Shown here one piece after another: positions 1 through 6,205 of a stretch of 21,019 bases of DNA (positions within the stretch are counted from its first letter, which is position 1; each line of letters begins with the position of its first letter). Below the pieces are notes generated by a model that saw nothing but the letters and a program-made list of their open reading frames with translations, did not search any database and was not told where the DNA came from. The translations under genes and the position numbers were made by a program. Source of the stretch: Microcaldota archaeon (lineage in GTDB: Archaea > Iainarchaeota > Iainarchaeia > JAADDC01); the NCBI GenBank assembly GCA_027074515.1, contig JALTCQ010000111.1, forward strand, positions 1 to 21,019, read 5' to 3'.

Positions 1-326
1 AGGTTACTTACGTTACGTGCGCGTTCTGCGGTCGGAGAGTCCCAAGGGACAAGGCAGTGCCACTCTACAAGCGGCCATCCTGGCTCCCCCCGAACGTAGA
101 CGTCCAATACATGGGTCTGGCAACGGAGAAGATATACGTGTGCATATCCTGTGCAAAGCACCGCGGAATCTCCTTCGCGGACTGGCGCAAGAAGGTAAAC
201 CGGAGCGATCAGGCCCACCGAGAAAGGGCCCGTCGTGCTGCAATGGGTAAGAGGCACGTTCGCCACAGGCGCAGCCACAGAAGGACGGACAACGCGGAAC
301 AGGGCAGCGGCGAAAAGCAGCAGTAA
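1..326 (+). CDS. rps26e: Ribosomal protein eS26 (5'-truncated by window edge)
   Basis: This is the C-terminal part of small-subunit ribosomal protein eS26. The reading frame is open from base 3 and gives 107 visible residues before TAA at 324-326. Two CxxC pairs that bind zinc in this family are visible: CAFC at about residues 6-9, followed by GRRVPRDKA, and CISC about 40 residues later, followed by AKHRGI. The tail is strongly basic (several RR/KR/HRR clusters) and ends in a short polar stretch. Archaeal eS26 is usually only slightly longer, so probably 10-20 N-terminal residues lie outside the window. An internal GTG at 57 is a valine codon within the conserved core and not the start. The gene converges with aglB. 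eS26 occurs in TACK/Asgard-type archaea and eukaryotes and is generally absent from Euryarchaeota, so it hints at lineage. Confidence 0.9.
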   Translation, partial: VTYVTCAFCGRRVPRDKAVPLYKRPSWLPPNVDVQYMGLATEKIYVCISCAKHRGISFADWRKKVNRSDQAHRERARRAAMGKRHVRHRRSHRRTDNAEQGSGEKQQ

Positions 327-330
327 CCCA

Positions 331-347
331 TTCTTTCCTATTTCTAA
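331..347 (+). terminator. Pyrimidine-rich 3' end of eS26
   Basis: Immediately after the eS26 stop there is a T-rich tract (TTCTTTCC followed by TATTTC) without a strong stem. Archaeal transcription often ends on such T-runs, so this is a plausible terminator. The assignment is by composition only. Confidence 0.4.
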
Positions 348-362
348 TTGCTAACTGCAAAG

Positions 363-368
363 AAAAAA
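363..368 (-). terminator. T6 run downstream of aglB
   Basis: On the minus strand a run of six T (A6 on plus) lies about 11 nt past the aglB stop codon, within an A+T-rich segment. It suits an archaeal intrinsic terminator for aglB. Confidence 0.45.
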
Positions 369-379
369 TTGAAAGGAAA

Positions 380-2851
380 TCACTGAATTTTGTAGACCAT
401 CACGCCGTGGTGCGGCGCCACCCACGCGAGCCGGAAGTGCTCCATGGGCACGTCAAGAAGCATCCTCACAATCATGCTGTTGTTCATCCCAGGAGCAAGA
501 AGGATGAGCGTTCCACCCTTCTGGGATTCAGAAAGCTTGTACACTGCGTACTCCCTGTTACCAATGCGTATACGCGTGGCCTCATTAAACTCGCGGTAAT
601 ACTGCGGCTCAAACGGCGGTATGTCAGCCCATTGCTTGGCACTAAGTGTGGCAAGTGTGCTGCCGTTCTGCAGGCATATATAGTATGGTTTCCCCGTCAC
701 TATGGATTTGCCCACGCGCTCACAGTAGATCTTCCCTGCAGCGTAGTTTGCCAGGCGGGGGTCACGAAGATCACTGGTCTGCAGGGCGTAAAGCGCCAGA
801 GAATAACCCTGCCAGAGGAACTCCGGCTGGAAGATCACGTAGTTCATGTGGCGTTTGGAGGCAATAGCGTAGGCTGCGTTCTCGTCAGGGGCGAGGAAGA
901 ATTGCGCTGCCTCCACGTCTGCTTGGTAGTAGTAGTTCGTGTTATCTGTCATAACGCCACGGCCTGTGAAGAACGTGAGCCAGTGGCCTATACTCCACCA
1001 ATCGAGGAGATTCGCATCCTTTGGAGTGTTGGCGTCAATCCACTTGAACATGTCGATATAATCCTGCCCAGACGCTGCTGAGAATAGCGGTAGCCCCTTT
1101 GGTGCAAGGTTCATTTCCTGCGCCTCTGCAGACGTTAGGAGCATTGGAATCCGCGTGGCAGTGTGGTACACGGCCGTGGAAATCATTGAAATGGAAACGA
1201 GGGCAATAACTGCCATGATTGCTGCTCTCGCAGGCTTGGAAGACCCCCGCGTATAAAGATCGGCAAGAACAACCGCGCTAGCAATCGCTATGGGCAAACC
1301 TAGGTAGTAACAGAATTTTAACTGGTACCACGCGGCCCACCACGTTAGTGCAAGCCAGGCGAGCAAGAACAGAAAGTACCTATTCTTCTCGGAGCGGTAG
1401 AACATGAAAGGAATAGATGTTAGAACAATGAGGGCAAGTATCCCATACTTCGCGGGCCAGTTCGCGAAACCATACGTCTCCTCCCCAATAATTGCCGAGC
1501 CAATACCGTCCGTCTTCGGTTCGATGAAGCCCATATGTGGTTTGAGAACCGCGCTGTGTACGCCAACACCCTTACTCATCTCAGGGAAGAAGTTCCACTG
1601 AATGGTGTTGATAACGGGCTGGTACCAATTGTTTCCGTTTATTGGGCCTGAAAGCACGGCAAACAATAGAGGGACGTATATCACGCCAAGAAGCTTCCAA
1701 TCGATAATTCCACGCATGTCTTTACGCTTCTCAAAGAGGATTGTTGCTAATCCTCCCGCAAGGCCAGAGACCAGTATCATCAGGAGGGATCCGAGGAATA
1801 ACATGGAGAAGCTCGTGCTTTGGAACCCAATGCGGCGGGCAACTCCGTTAGAGTCCGTTATCTCCGTAATAAACCCGTTGTTCGCCGGGCCCATGTATGT
1901 GAGGATTGCGAAGACGACTGCACCCAGTGTCACGTATATGTATTTCCTCTCGTCCGTGTGGAGCCAAAGGATCGCCGCAGCAGTGGCCACACCGAAGAAA
2001 AATATCGCTATGTATGGCGTGGCAAGCGTGAAGATCGTAGTAGGAGTGAGCGCACCAGTAAGCGCGAGTGCATCTGCGGCCTCGGAGTACGCCAGCGTCT
2101 TTACGAATATGCCGGCGATAACGGCGAAGACACCGCCAAGGCCGATAACGGCCCAGTCCCACCATGAAACGTGATCAGGAACGTACCTGCGAATGTAGTC
2201 CAGAATAACGTATGCAAGGTAGAGTACAGTGAATACGAAGACTGTGTACGGAACGATGAAGAACCCGTCCCACGAGATCGCCTGGATAAGAAGCGTAATG
2301 CCAGCGAGAATCGTGTAGATCCAATACCACTTTCTATCCTTGCTGCGGTAGGCAAGATACGCAAAGATAAACGCAAGAGGTATGAAGAAAGAGGTCGCGT
2401 CATCTTCATAGAAGCCGGATAGCGTACGGTAGATGTATCCTGGGTTCGTGGCGGCGAAGAAGCCCGTAAGCAGCCCAAGCAAGGGCCCGCCGAGCACGTA
2501 GCCAAAGATCCCCATAATTAGAGATCCTGTCGCGCCGAAGCTAGCCGGGAGCCACTTAAACACCATCAGCATGTTCTGCTGGATGTAATGCGCGCCATAA
2601 ACGAGATGGTATACCCACGCAGGGAAATCCATGGATAGCTCCCAATCAATGGGGACTGGAGGGAAGCCACGGAACGCAACCGGATCGTATTTTGGCAGAT
2701 GCCCCATCTGGACAATGTACGATGCCATCCTTGCGAACCAATAAGAGTCAAAGCCAAAGATGTACGTATACTTCTCGAGATAGATGCGCGTTGCAAGCCC
2801 GAGAATGAATATCATTGTAAGCCCAAGAACCAAGCGCTCCCAGCTCTTCAT
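380..2851 (-). CDS. aglB: Archaeal oligosaccharyltransferase AglB/STT3, with altered WWD motif
   Basis: 823 residues. This is a polytopic membrane enzyme expected to transfer lipid-linked oligosaccharide to Asn in N-x-S/T sequons on the outer face of the membrane. An N-terminal helix (about 8-24) is followed by the first acidic loop GFDSYWFARM (Asp35, the metal/catalytic Asp position). A second acidic loop reads GFYEDDATSFF (149-151). About a dozen hydrophobic segments follow, then a C-terminal soluble domain from about 575. A conserved downstream signature, TDNTNYYYQAD, is at 635-645. The signature WWDxG, which reads the +2 Ser/Thr of the sequon, is WWSIG here (618-622), confirmed from the codons TGG TGG AGT ATA GGC. 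The start is supported by a TATA box (TTTAAAA) centred 26 nt upstream, implying a leaderless mRNA. It is a single gene with no glycosyltransferase neighbours in view. Family assignment is secure; the effect of the Ser substitution is unknown. Confidence 0.93.
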   Translation of the reverse strand: MKSWERLVLGLTMIFILGLATRIYLEKYTYIFGFDSYWFARMASYIVQMGHLPKYDPVAFRGFPPVPIDWELSMDFPAWVYHLVYGAHYIQQNMLMVFKWLPASFGATGSLIMGIFGYVLGGPLLGLLTGFFAATNPGYIYRTLSGFYEDDATSFFIPLAFIFAYLAYRSKDRKWYWIYTILAGITLLIQAISWDGFFIVPYTVFVFTVLYLAYVILDYIRRYVPDHVSWWDWAVIGLGGVFAVIAGIFVKTLAYSEAADALALTGALTPTTIFTLATPYIAIFFFGVATAAAILWLHTDERKYIYVTLGAVVFAILTYMGPANNGFITEITDSNGVARRIGFQSTSFSMLFLGSLLMILVSGLAGGLATILFEKRKDMRGIIDWKLLGVIYVPLLFAVLSGPINGNNWYQPVINTIQWNFFPEMSKGVGVHSAVLKPHMGFIEPKTDGIGSAIIGEETYGFANWPAKYGILALIVLTSIPFMFYRSEKNRYFLFLLAWLALTWWAAWYQLKFCYYLGLPIAIASAVVLADLYTRGSSKPARAAIMAVIALVSISMISTAVYHTATRIPMLLTSAEAQEMNLAPKGLPLFSAASGQDYIDMFKWIDANTPKDANLLDWWSIGHWLTFFTGRGVMTDNTNYYYQADVEAAQFFLAPDENAAYAIASKRHMNYVIFQPEFLWQGYSLALYALQTSDLRDPRLANYAAGKIYCERVGKSIVTGKPYYICLQNGSTLATLSAKQWADIPPFEPQYYREFNEATRIRIGNREYAVYKLSESQKGGTLILLAPGMNNSMIVRMLLDVPMEHFRLAWVAPHHGVMVYKIQ

Positions 2852-2873
2852 GGTATCATCGGGCCAGGAAGTG

Positions 2874-2880
2874 TTTTAAA
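2874..2880 (-). promoter_or_regulatory. TATA box of aglB
   Basis: TTTAAAA on the minus strand is centred 26 nt upstream of the aglB ATG, predicting a transcript that starts at the start codon. The box is nearly palindromic, so it could also fire rightwards into the hairpin/tRNA region with a start near 2903 (inference). Confidence 0.6.
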
Positions 2881-2920
2881 GTTCTGTATGAATATTGGTA
2901 TGTTCCTTGATCGGAGGCGC

Positions 2921-2961
2921 TGCGCACTGGCTATGCCAGGCGCACTGGGACGGGGTCCCAG
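2921..2961 (+). repeat. Two back-to-back perfect hairpins upstream of tRNA-Leu(CAG)
   Basis: The first hairpin (2921-2944) has stems TGCGC/GCGCA and CTGGC/GCCAG with a bulged A and a TAT loop. The second (2945-2961) has stem CTGGGAC/GTCCCAG and a GGG loop. They abut without a spacer and lead directly into the 262-bp duplicated block. The second is not homologous to anything next to the other tRNA copy, yet a hairpin of identical geometry (7-bp stem, 3-nt loop) sits at the same place there (17230-17246). No protein-coding signal is seen. Confidence 0.75.
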
Positions 2962-2970
2962 CTGACGCGG

Positions 2971-2990
2971 GTCTGGTCTTCCGACCAGAC
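2971..2990 (+). repeat. Palindromic element P, copy 1 (8-bp stem, TTCC loop)
   Basis: A perfect stem, GTCTGGTC paired with GACCAGAC, closes the tetraloop TTCC. It is followed by ACACAATG. The same element recurs at 3170-3189, 16999-17018 and 17198-17217, and each copy is followed in its own orientation by (A/G)CACAATG. It flanks each tRNA-Leu on both sides with a period of 199 nt. Confidence 0.9.
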
Positions 2991-3001
2991 ACACAATGGT
3001 G

Positions 3002-3009
3002 GCATAATT
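3002..3009 (+). promoter_or_regulatory. Candidate TATA box for tRNA-Leu(CAG)
   Basis: GCATAATT, identical in both tRNA blocks, is centred near 3006. An archaeal start would then fall near 3031, giving a leader of about 25 nt before the tRNA. A perfect palindrome (3010-3026) lies between this box and the predicted start. Confidence 0.4.
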
Positions 3010-3026
3010 GGGGATCGTAGATCCCC
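3010..3026 (+). repeat. 17-bp palindrome between TATA-like box and tRNA start
   Basis: GGGGATC and GATCCCC are separated by a 3-nt loop (GTA here, GTG in the other block at 17162-17178). The only change between the copies lies in the loop. Placed between a TATA-like box and the predicted transcription start, it could be an operator or a transcribed hairpin. Confidence 0.7.
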
Positions 3027-3040
3027 AGTTAGCTCCGCGT

Positions 3041-3057
3041 CAACCGAGGATCGGTTG
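3041..3057 (+). repeat. Leader hairpin whose last base is tRNA G1
   Basis: CAACCGA pairs with TCGGTTG around a GGA loop. The final G (3057) is also the first base of the tRNA-Leu acceptor stem, so the hairpin and the acceptor stem compete for or share one nucleotide. The sequence is identical in the second block (17131-17147). Confidence 0.75.
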
Positions 3058-3140
3058 CGGGGGTGCCCGAGTGGCCAAAGGGGCCGGATTCAGGGTCCGG
3101 TGGCTTAGTGCCTTCCTGGGTTCGAATCCCAGCCCCCGCA
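3057..3140 (+). tRNA. tRNA-Leu (anticodon CAG)
   Basis: 84 nt with discriminator A at 3140 and no encoded CCA. The acceptor stem is GCGGGGG/CCCCCGC. The anticodon stem is CCGGA/TCCGG with loop TTCAGGG, giving anticodon CAG, which reads CUG Leu. The long variable arm (TGGCTTAGTGCC region) is typical of class II tRNA-Leu. The T arm is CTGGG-TTCGAAT-CCCAG. No intron is present. It is embedded in a hairpin-rich block duplicated around the other tRNA-Leu. Confidence 0.95.
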
Positions 3141-3143
3141 TCA

Positions 3144-3345
3144 GCCGATACGCGGCTGGCGAGCCGCGGGTCTGGTCTTCCGACCAGACGCACAATGTGC
3201 TGCCATGCGCAGCACGCAGGGGTACAGGGGGCGCAGCCCCTTTGCCGATACGCGGCTGGCGATCCGCGAGGCCGGTTGCAAGCAACCGACCACACGAAGG
3301 GCCGTTGTATGTGGTCCGCAGGGGCGCTATTCGCCCACAGCTTCG
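3144..3345 (+). repeat. Two tandem ~100-nt hairpin units downstream of tRNA-Leu(CAG)
   Basis: Each unit opens with the same head, GCCGATA followed by a CGCGGCT-type hairpin, at 3144-3168 and 3244-3268, exactly 100 nt apart and with one base change. The body keeps the order of elements while the sequence changes. Unit 1 has hairpin 3170-3189, then CACAAT, hairpin 3197-3215, GCAGGGG, and hairpin 3228-3240. Unit 2 has hairpin 3273-3288 (CGGTTGC/GCAACCG), then CACA, a G-U-containing GGGCC/GGTCC hairpin near 3299-3317, GCAGGGG at 3318-3324, and GGGCG/CGCCC (3322-3336). Outer ACGAAG/CTTCGT (3294-3299 with 3341-3346) could close the last domain. No protein reading frame is credible here. It is a candidate structured RNA or a palindrome array. 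Confidence 0.6.
3170..3189 (+). repeat. Palindromic element P, copy 2
   Basis: Identical to 2971-2990 (stem GTCTGGTC/GACCAGAC, loop TTCC), here downstream of tRNA-Leu(CAG) and followed by GCACAATG. Its distance from copy 1 is 199 nt. Confidence 0.9.
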
Positions 3346-3377
3346 TTATGTTCTACGACCTGCTGAGCGAAGCGAAC

Positions 3378-3434
3378 GCAGGGCAAGCGCGGCCAGAGTA
3401 GCTGGCCATCTCGGCCCTGCACTACTTTTCCTGT
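3378..3434 (+). ncRNA. Long stem-loop and T-run closing the hairpin region (possible ncRNA 3' end)
   Basis: GCAGGGC (3378-3384) pairs with GCCCTGC (3414-3420). Inside this a second hairpin, GGCCAG-AGTAG-CTGGCC (3391-3407), is perfect. Shortly after comes ACTACTTTTCC. A nested GC-rich stem followed by a T-run looks like the end of a transcript that includes the tRNA-Leu and the tandem hairpin units. The rest of 3346-3498 holds only the trpS promoter. The RNA itself is inferred. Confidence 0.4.
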
Positions 3435-3451
3435 GTTTCATGCAAGATTCC

Positions 3452-3458
3452 TTTTAAA
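3452..3458 (+). promoter_or_regulatory. TATA box of trpS
   Basis: TTTTAAA is centred at 3455, predicting a start near 3481 and an 18-nt leader before the GTG start at 3499. The leader holds GGTGAGG (3482-3488) as a weak Shine-Dalgarno element. Confidence 0.55.
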
Positions 3459-3498
3459 TCCACTTATCCCCTCCTTCTTGCGGTGAGGCAGATGGCAG

Positions 3499-4653
3499 GT
3501 GAAGGTCTTTGGCGATGATTTCGTTGTGACGCCCTGGGAAGTTGAGGGCGAGATCGATTACAACAAGCTTCTGGAGTACTTCGGTGTGGATAGAATCACA
3601 GGCGAGATGATCGAAGAGGTTAGGCGTCTTGTGGGGGACGTGCACCCATTCCTGCGCCGCCAGATCTTCTACGCGCACAGGGATTTTGACAAGGCCTTGA
3701 AGGAGTACGCTTCTGGCCAGAAGTTCTTCCTCTACACGGGCATTGCCCCGTCCAAGGGCCCCATGCACTTTGGACACTTAGTTCCCTTCCTCTTCACGCG
3801 GTGGATGCAGAAGGCCTTTGACGTAAACCTCTACATCATGGTCCCGGATGAAGAGAAGTACCTCGCCAAAAAGGTGGACTCGCTCAAGGACGTGGACGAA
3901 CGCGTCCGAGCGGTGGAGAGAATCATCGCGTCCCTGGGCTTTGACCCGGACAAGACCTTCCTCTTCAGGGACAGGGAGTACATCAAGCATCTCTATGACG
4001 CAGCAGTGGTGGTTGCCCGGAGGATAAACTACTCCGTTGCTAAGGCGGTTTTCGGCTTTGGAAGCGACACGAGTATCGGGCTTGTCTTCTACCCGGCGCT
4101 CCAGATCGTCCCGACGCTCTTTGAGAAGAACCGACCGGTAATACCGTGCGCCATCGACCAGGACCCCTACTGGAGGATACAGAGGGACATCGCGGAGAAG
4201 ATCGGCCATAAGAAGACCTCTACCGTTCTCTCCAAGTTCATGCCGGGGCTGGACGGCCCAACAGGGAAGATGAGCGCCAGCAAGCCTGAATCCACGATCT
4301 TCGTAACGGACGACGAGAAAACGGTCAAGAAGAAGATCATGAACGCCTTTACCGGTGGTCAGCCCACGGTCAAGGAGCAGAGGGAGAAGGGAGGAAATCC
4401 AGAGATCTGTTCCGTCTACAAGTGGCACACCCTGTTCACAGAGGACGACAAGGAGCTCGCAGAGATCTACCACGACTGCAAGGCAGGCAAGCTCATGTGT
4501 GGCGAGTGCAAGCTGCGCCTGTTGAAGAAAGTCCAGGGCGTTCTGGACGAGATCCACGAGAAAGAGAAGCACGCGGAGAAGAACTTGGAAAAGATAAAGT
4601 ACGATGGAAAGCTAGCGTCCCAGATGTGGGAGTGGGAGTTCGAGTACGAGTAA
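3499..4653 (+). CDS. trpS: Tryptophanyl-tRNA synthetase (archaeal/eukaryotic type)
   Basis: 384 residues. This class Ic synthetase charges tRNA-Trp in the cytoplasm. The N-terminal segment DDFVVTPWEVEGEIDYNKLL matches the archaeal family start. The HIGH-like motif is GPMHFGHL (87-94) and the second signature KMSAS is at 257-261. The Rossmann-core segment CAIDQDPYWRIQRD is at 217-230. The length suits the archaeal family. GTG at 3499 is chosen because an in-frame TGA at 3484 leaves no other upstream start. An ATG at 3492 is in another frame and terminates after eight codons. A T5 run follows the stop (4666-4670). It is a single-gene unit just downstream of the tRNA/hairpin region, with its own TATA box. 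Confidence 0.95.
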   Translation: MKVFGDDFVVTPWEVEGEIDYNKLLEYFGVDRITGEMIEEVRRLVGDVHPFLRRQIFYAHRDFDKALKEYASGQKFFLYTGIAPSKGPMHFGHLVPFLFTRWMQKAFDVNLYIMVPDEEKYLAKKVDSLKDVDERVRAVERIIASLGFDPDKTFLFRDREYIKHLYDAAVVVARRINYSVAKAVFGFGSDTSIGLVFYPALQIVPTLFEKNRPVIPCAIDQDPYWRIQRDIAEKIGHKKTSTVLSKFMPGLDGPTGKMSASKPESTIFVTDDEKTVKKKIMNAFTGGQPTVKEQREKGGNPEICSVYKWHTLFTEDDKELAEIYHDCKAGKLMCGECKLRLLKKVQGVLDEIHEKEKHAEKNLEKIKYDGKLASQMWEWEFEYE

Positions 4654-4662
4654 CTCCCTTCA

Positions 4663-4671
4663 ATATTTTTA
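4663..4671 (+). terminator. T-run after trpS
   Basis: ATATTTTTA begins 10 nt after the trpS stop codon and has no stem. It is consistent with archaeal T-run termination before the pheS promoter. Confidence 0.4.
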
Positions 4672-4726
4672 CACCCATTGGTTCTGGAACGTTTTGGTGA
4701 GCGAGGTGCTGGTGATGCCGTCCCAA

Positions 4727-4734
4727 TTTTAAAC
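4727..4734 (+). promoter_or_regulatory. TATA box of pheS-pheT-plsY operon
   Basis: TTTTAAAC is centred about 25.5 nt upstream of the ATG at 4756. This predicts a leaderless transcript and argues against the upstream in-frame GTG at 4678. Confidence 0.6.
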
Positions 4735-4755
4735 ATTCGGAAGGAATTGGAAAAT

Positions 4756-6204
4756 ATGGAATCAGAGCGGATTGCTCGCTCTCTTTCAGAGCTGGAACGG
4801 AAGGTTATCAAACACGTGGATTCTAAGAAACCGGTTGCAGAAATAGCCAGAGCAGCAGGGCTTTCTGAAGTAGAGGCCATGCGTGGCCTGCAATATCTCT
4901 CCAACAAGGGCGTTGTCCGCCTCGTGCGCGAGGAGAAGGAACGTATTGTCCACACGGAGAAGGGAAGAGAGTACGTGGGTAAAGAACTGCCAGAGAGACG
5001 AATCCTGAATGCCCTGAAAGATGGATCGAAGAAGATTGACGAGCTTCCCGTGACGAAGGAGGAGTTCTCTGGCGTCATAGGTATTCTGAAGAAGGCGGGG
5101 CTTGTTCGCTTCGAAAAGGGTGTTCTCGCAATCACTGAGAAGGGAAAGTCCTTTATCTTCCCGTGGGAGAACTGTTATGATCGTCTGGACTGCCTAAATG
5201 ATGAAACGTACAAAATACTCAACCGTCGCGGTCTTGTTACCAAGGAGAAAAGCGTTGTTTGGTACGCTGAGCCCACGGAGCTCTGGGAGGATGTTTTGCC
5301 ACACGTGCGCGAGGATCTGATCGACAAGATCACCCCAGAGATCCTTCGGAGCGGTTCTTGGAAGGATAAGGAGTTCAGGCACTACGACGTGGTGTCACCC
5401 ATTCCCAAGAATTATTACGGGAAAAGACAGCCGTATTACGAGTTCCTCCGAAGGGTAAAGGACAGATTGTACGCCCTTGGTTTCCAGGAGGAGGAACCGG
5501 GCGAAATAGTCCTTCCGATGTTCTGGAACTCCAACGCCCTCTTCATGCCGCAGGACCACCCTGCAGCGGATATTCACGACATATACTTCGTTGCTGCGCC
5601 AAAGAAATATGGCTCAATTCCCGAAGAGCTAGTGGAAAAGGTGCGCAAGATCCACGAGCGTTCCTGGGGCTACAAGTGGTCCGACGAGAAGGCAAAGCGA
5701 CTTGTGCTTCGATCGCATGCCACAGCACTCTCTGCGTTCCTCCTGGCGAGCAAGCCGAAGATCCCTGGCAAGTACTTCACGATTTCAAGGGTGTTCCGCC
5801 CAGATGAGTTTGATTACAAGCACCTACTCGAGTTCAACCAGCTGGACGGCGTGGTCCTGTCAGAAGACATCACGTTCCGCGATCTTTTGGGGCTATTAAA
5901 GGATTTTGCCCGCGAGTTCGCAGGGACGGATAAAGTAAAGTTCAAGGCAGGCTACTTCCCCTTCACCGAGCCATCCGTGGAGCTCTTCGTCAAGCACCCG
6001 GAGAAGGGGTGGATAGAGATTGGCGGTGCAGGCATGTTCAGGGAAGAGCTCCTAGAACCCTTCGAAATAAACGTGCCCGTCATCGCCTGGGGCTTGGGGA
6101 TAGGAAGATTCGCCATGATGGAGTTAGGCATCCAGGATATCCGTGAGTTCTACTCCAAGCGGCTCGGCTATCTAAGGAGTGCCAAGAAGATCTGGAGGGT
6201 ATGA
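4756..6204 (+). CDS. pheS: Phenylalanyl-tRNA synthetase alpha subunit
   Basis: 482 residues from the ATG at 4756. It is the catalytic subunit of the heterotetrameric cytoplasmic class II PheRS and partners with PheT, encoded next. The N-terminal 150 or so residues are winged-helix-like, as in archaeal/eukaryotic enzymes (segments LSELERKVIKHVDSKKPV and KGVVRLVREEKERIV). The catalytic domain shows motif 2 around FTISRVFRPDEFDYKHLLEF and motif 3 around VIAWGLGIGRFAMMEL near the C terminus. An in-frame GTG 26 codons upstream exists. The TATA box centred 25.5 nt before 4756 lies inside that extension, so the shorter start is preferred. It is first gene of an operon with pheT (1-nt gap) and a PlsY-like gene. 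Confidence 0.95.
   Translation: MESERIARSLSELERKVIKHVDSKKPVAEIARAAGLSEVEAMRGLQYLSNKGVVRLVREEKERIVHTEKGREYVGKELPERRILNALKDGSKKIDELPVTKEEFSGVIGILKKAGLVRFEKGVLAITEKGKSFIFPWENCYDRLDCLNDETYKILNRRGLVTKEKSVVWYAEPTELWEDVLPHVREDLIDKITPEILRSGSWKDKEFRHYDVVSPIPKNYYGKRQPYYEFLRRVKDRLYALGFQEEEPGEIVLPMFWNSNALFMPQDHPAADIHDIYFVAAPKKYGSIPEELVEKVRKIHERSWGYKWSDEKAKRLVLRSHATALSAFLLASKPKIPGKYFTISRVFRPDEFDYKHLLEFNQLDGVVLSEDITFRDLLGLLKDFAREFAGTDKVKFKAGYFPFTEPSVELFVKHPEKGWIEIGGAGMFREELLEPFEINVPVIAWGLGIGRFAMMELGIQDIREFYSKRLGYLRSAKKIWRV
6194..6200 (+). promoter_or_regulatory. Shine-Dalgarno site of pheT
   Basis: GGAGGGT, located inside the end of pheS, lies 5 nt before the ATG at 6206. It fixes that start in preference to the upstream in-frame ATG at 6179, which overlaps pheS and has no such site. 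Confidence 0.7.
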
Positions 6205-6205
6205 C

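Larger units (their letters stand above)
2961..3222 (+). repeat. 262-bp tRNA-Leu block, copy A (inverted repeat of 16966-17227)
   Basis: This block aligns base for base, without gaps, to the reverse complement of 16966-17227. It has three parts: a 5' flank of 96 nt (4 differences), the 84-nt tRNA (8 differences) and a 3' flank of 82 nt (2 differences). The flanks are composed mostly of short palindromes: 2971-2990, 3010-3026, 3041-3057, 3151-3168, 3170-3189 and 3197-3215. An outer pairing TGACGCGG (2963-2970) with CCGCGTCA (3035-3042) could close the upstream hairpins into one domain. In copy B this outer stem has one mismatch. The sequence diverges from copy B immediately after GCAGGGG (3216-3222). 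Confidence 0.9.

Noticed and set aside
407..1081. Long open frames antisense to aglB and to trpS, pheT, serS and kor genes
   Set aside because: They mirror strong, well-conserved genes on the other strand and show no recognisable domains.
3057..3140. Intron or bulge-helix-bulge in the tRNA-Leu genes
   Set aside because: Both tRNAs fold completely with 7-nt anticodon loops and contiguous stems, so there is no intron.
2961..3222. An integrated element using the tRNA-Leu gene as attachment site
   Set aside because: No integrase and no truncated tRNA end are seen. Both tRNAs are complete, and the 14 kb between them is housekeeping genes.
2921..3420. CRISPR array
   Set aside because: Repeats are few, the 199- and 100-nt periods are too long, there are no uniform spacers, and no cas genes are in view.
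2921..3420. RNase P RNA, SRP RNA or 5S rRNA
   Set aside because: I looked for the conserved RNase P core sequences, the SRP helix 8 tetraloop region and 5S signatures and did not see them. A covariance search would settle it.
3008..3457. Open reading frames across the hairpin and tRNA-Leu(CAG) region, both strands
   Set aside because: They read through the tRNA and palindromes, have no family resemblance, and the same region in copy B has similar spurious frames. Their length comes from high GC.
4678..4755. Longer N terminus for pheS
   Set aside because: The GTG at 4678 is upstream of the TATA box. Homologous PheS proteins start near the winged-helix segment that follows ATG 4756.
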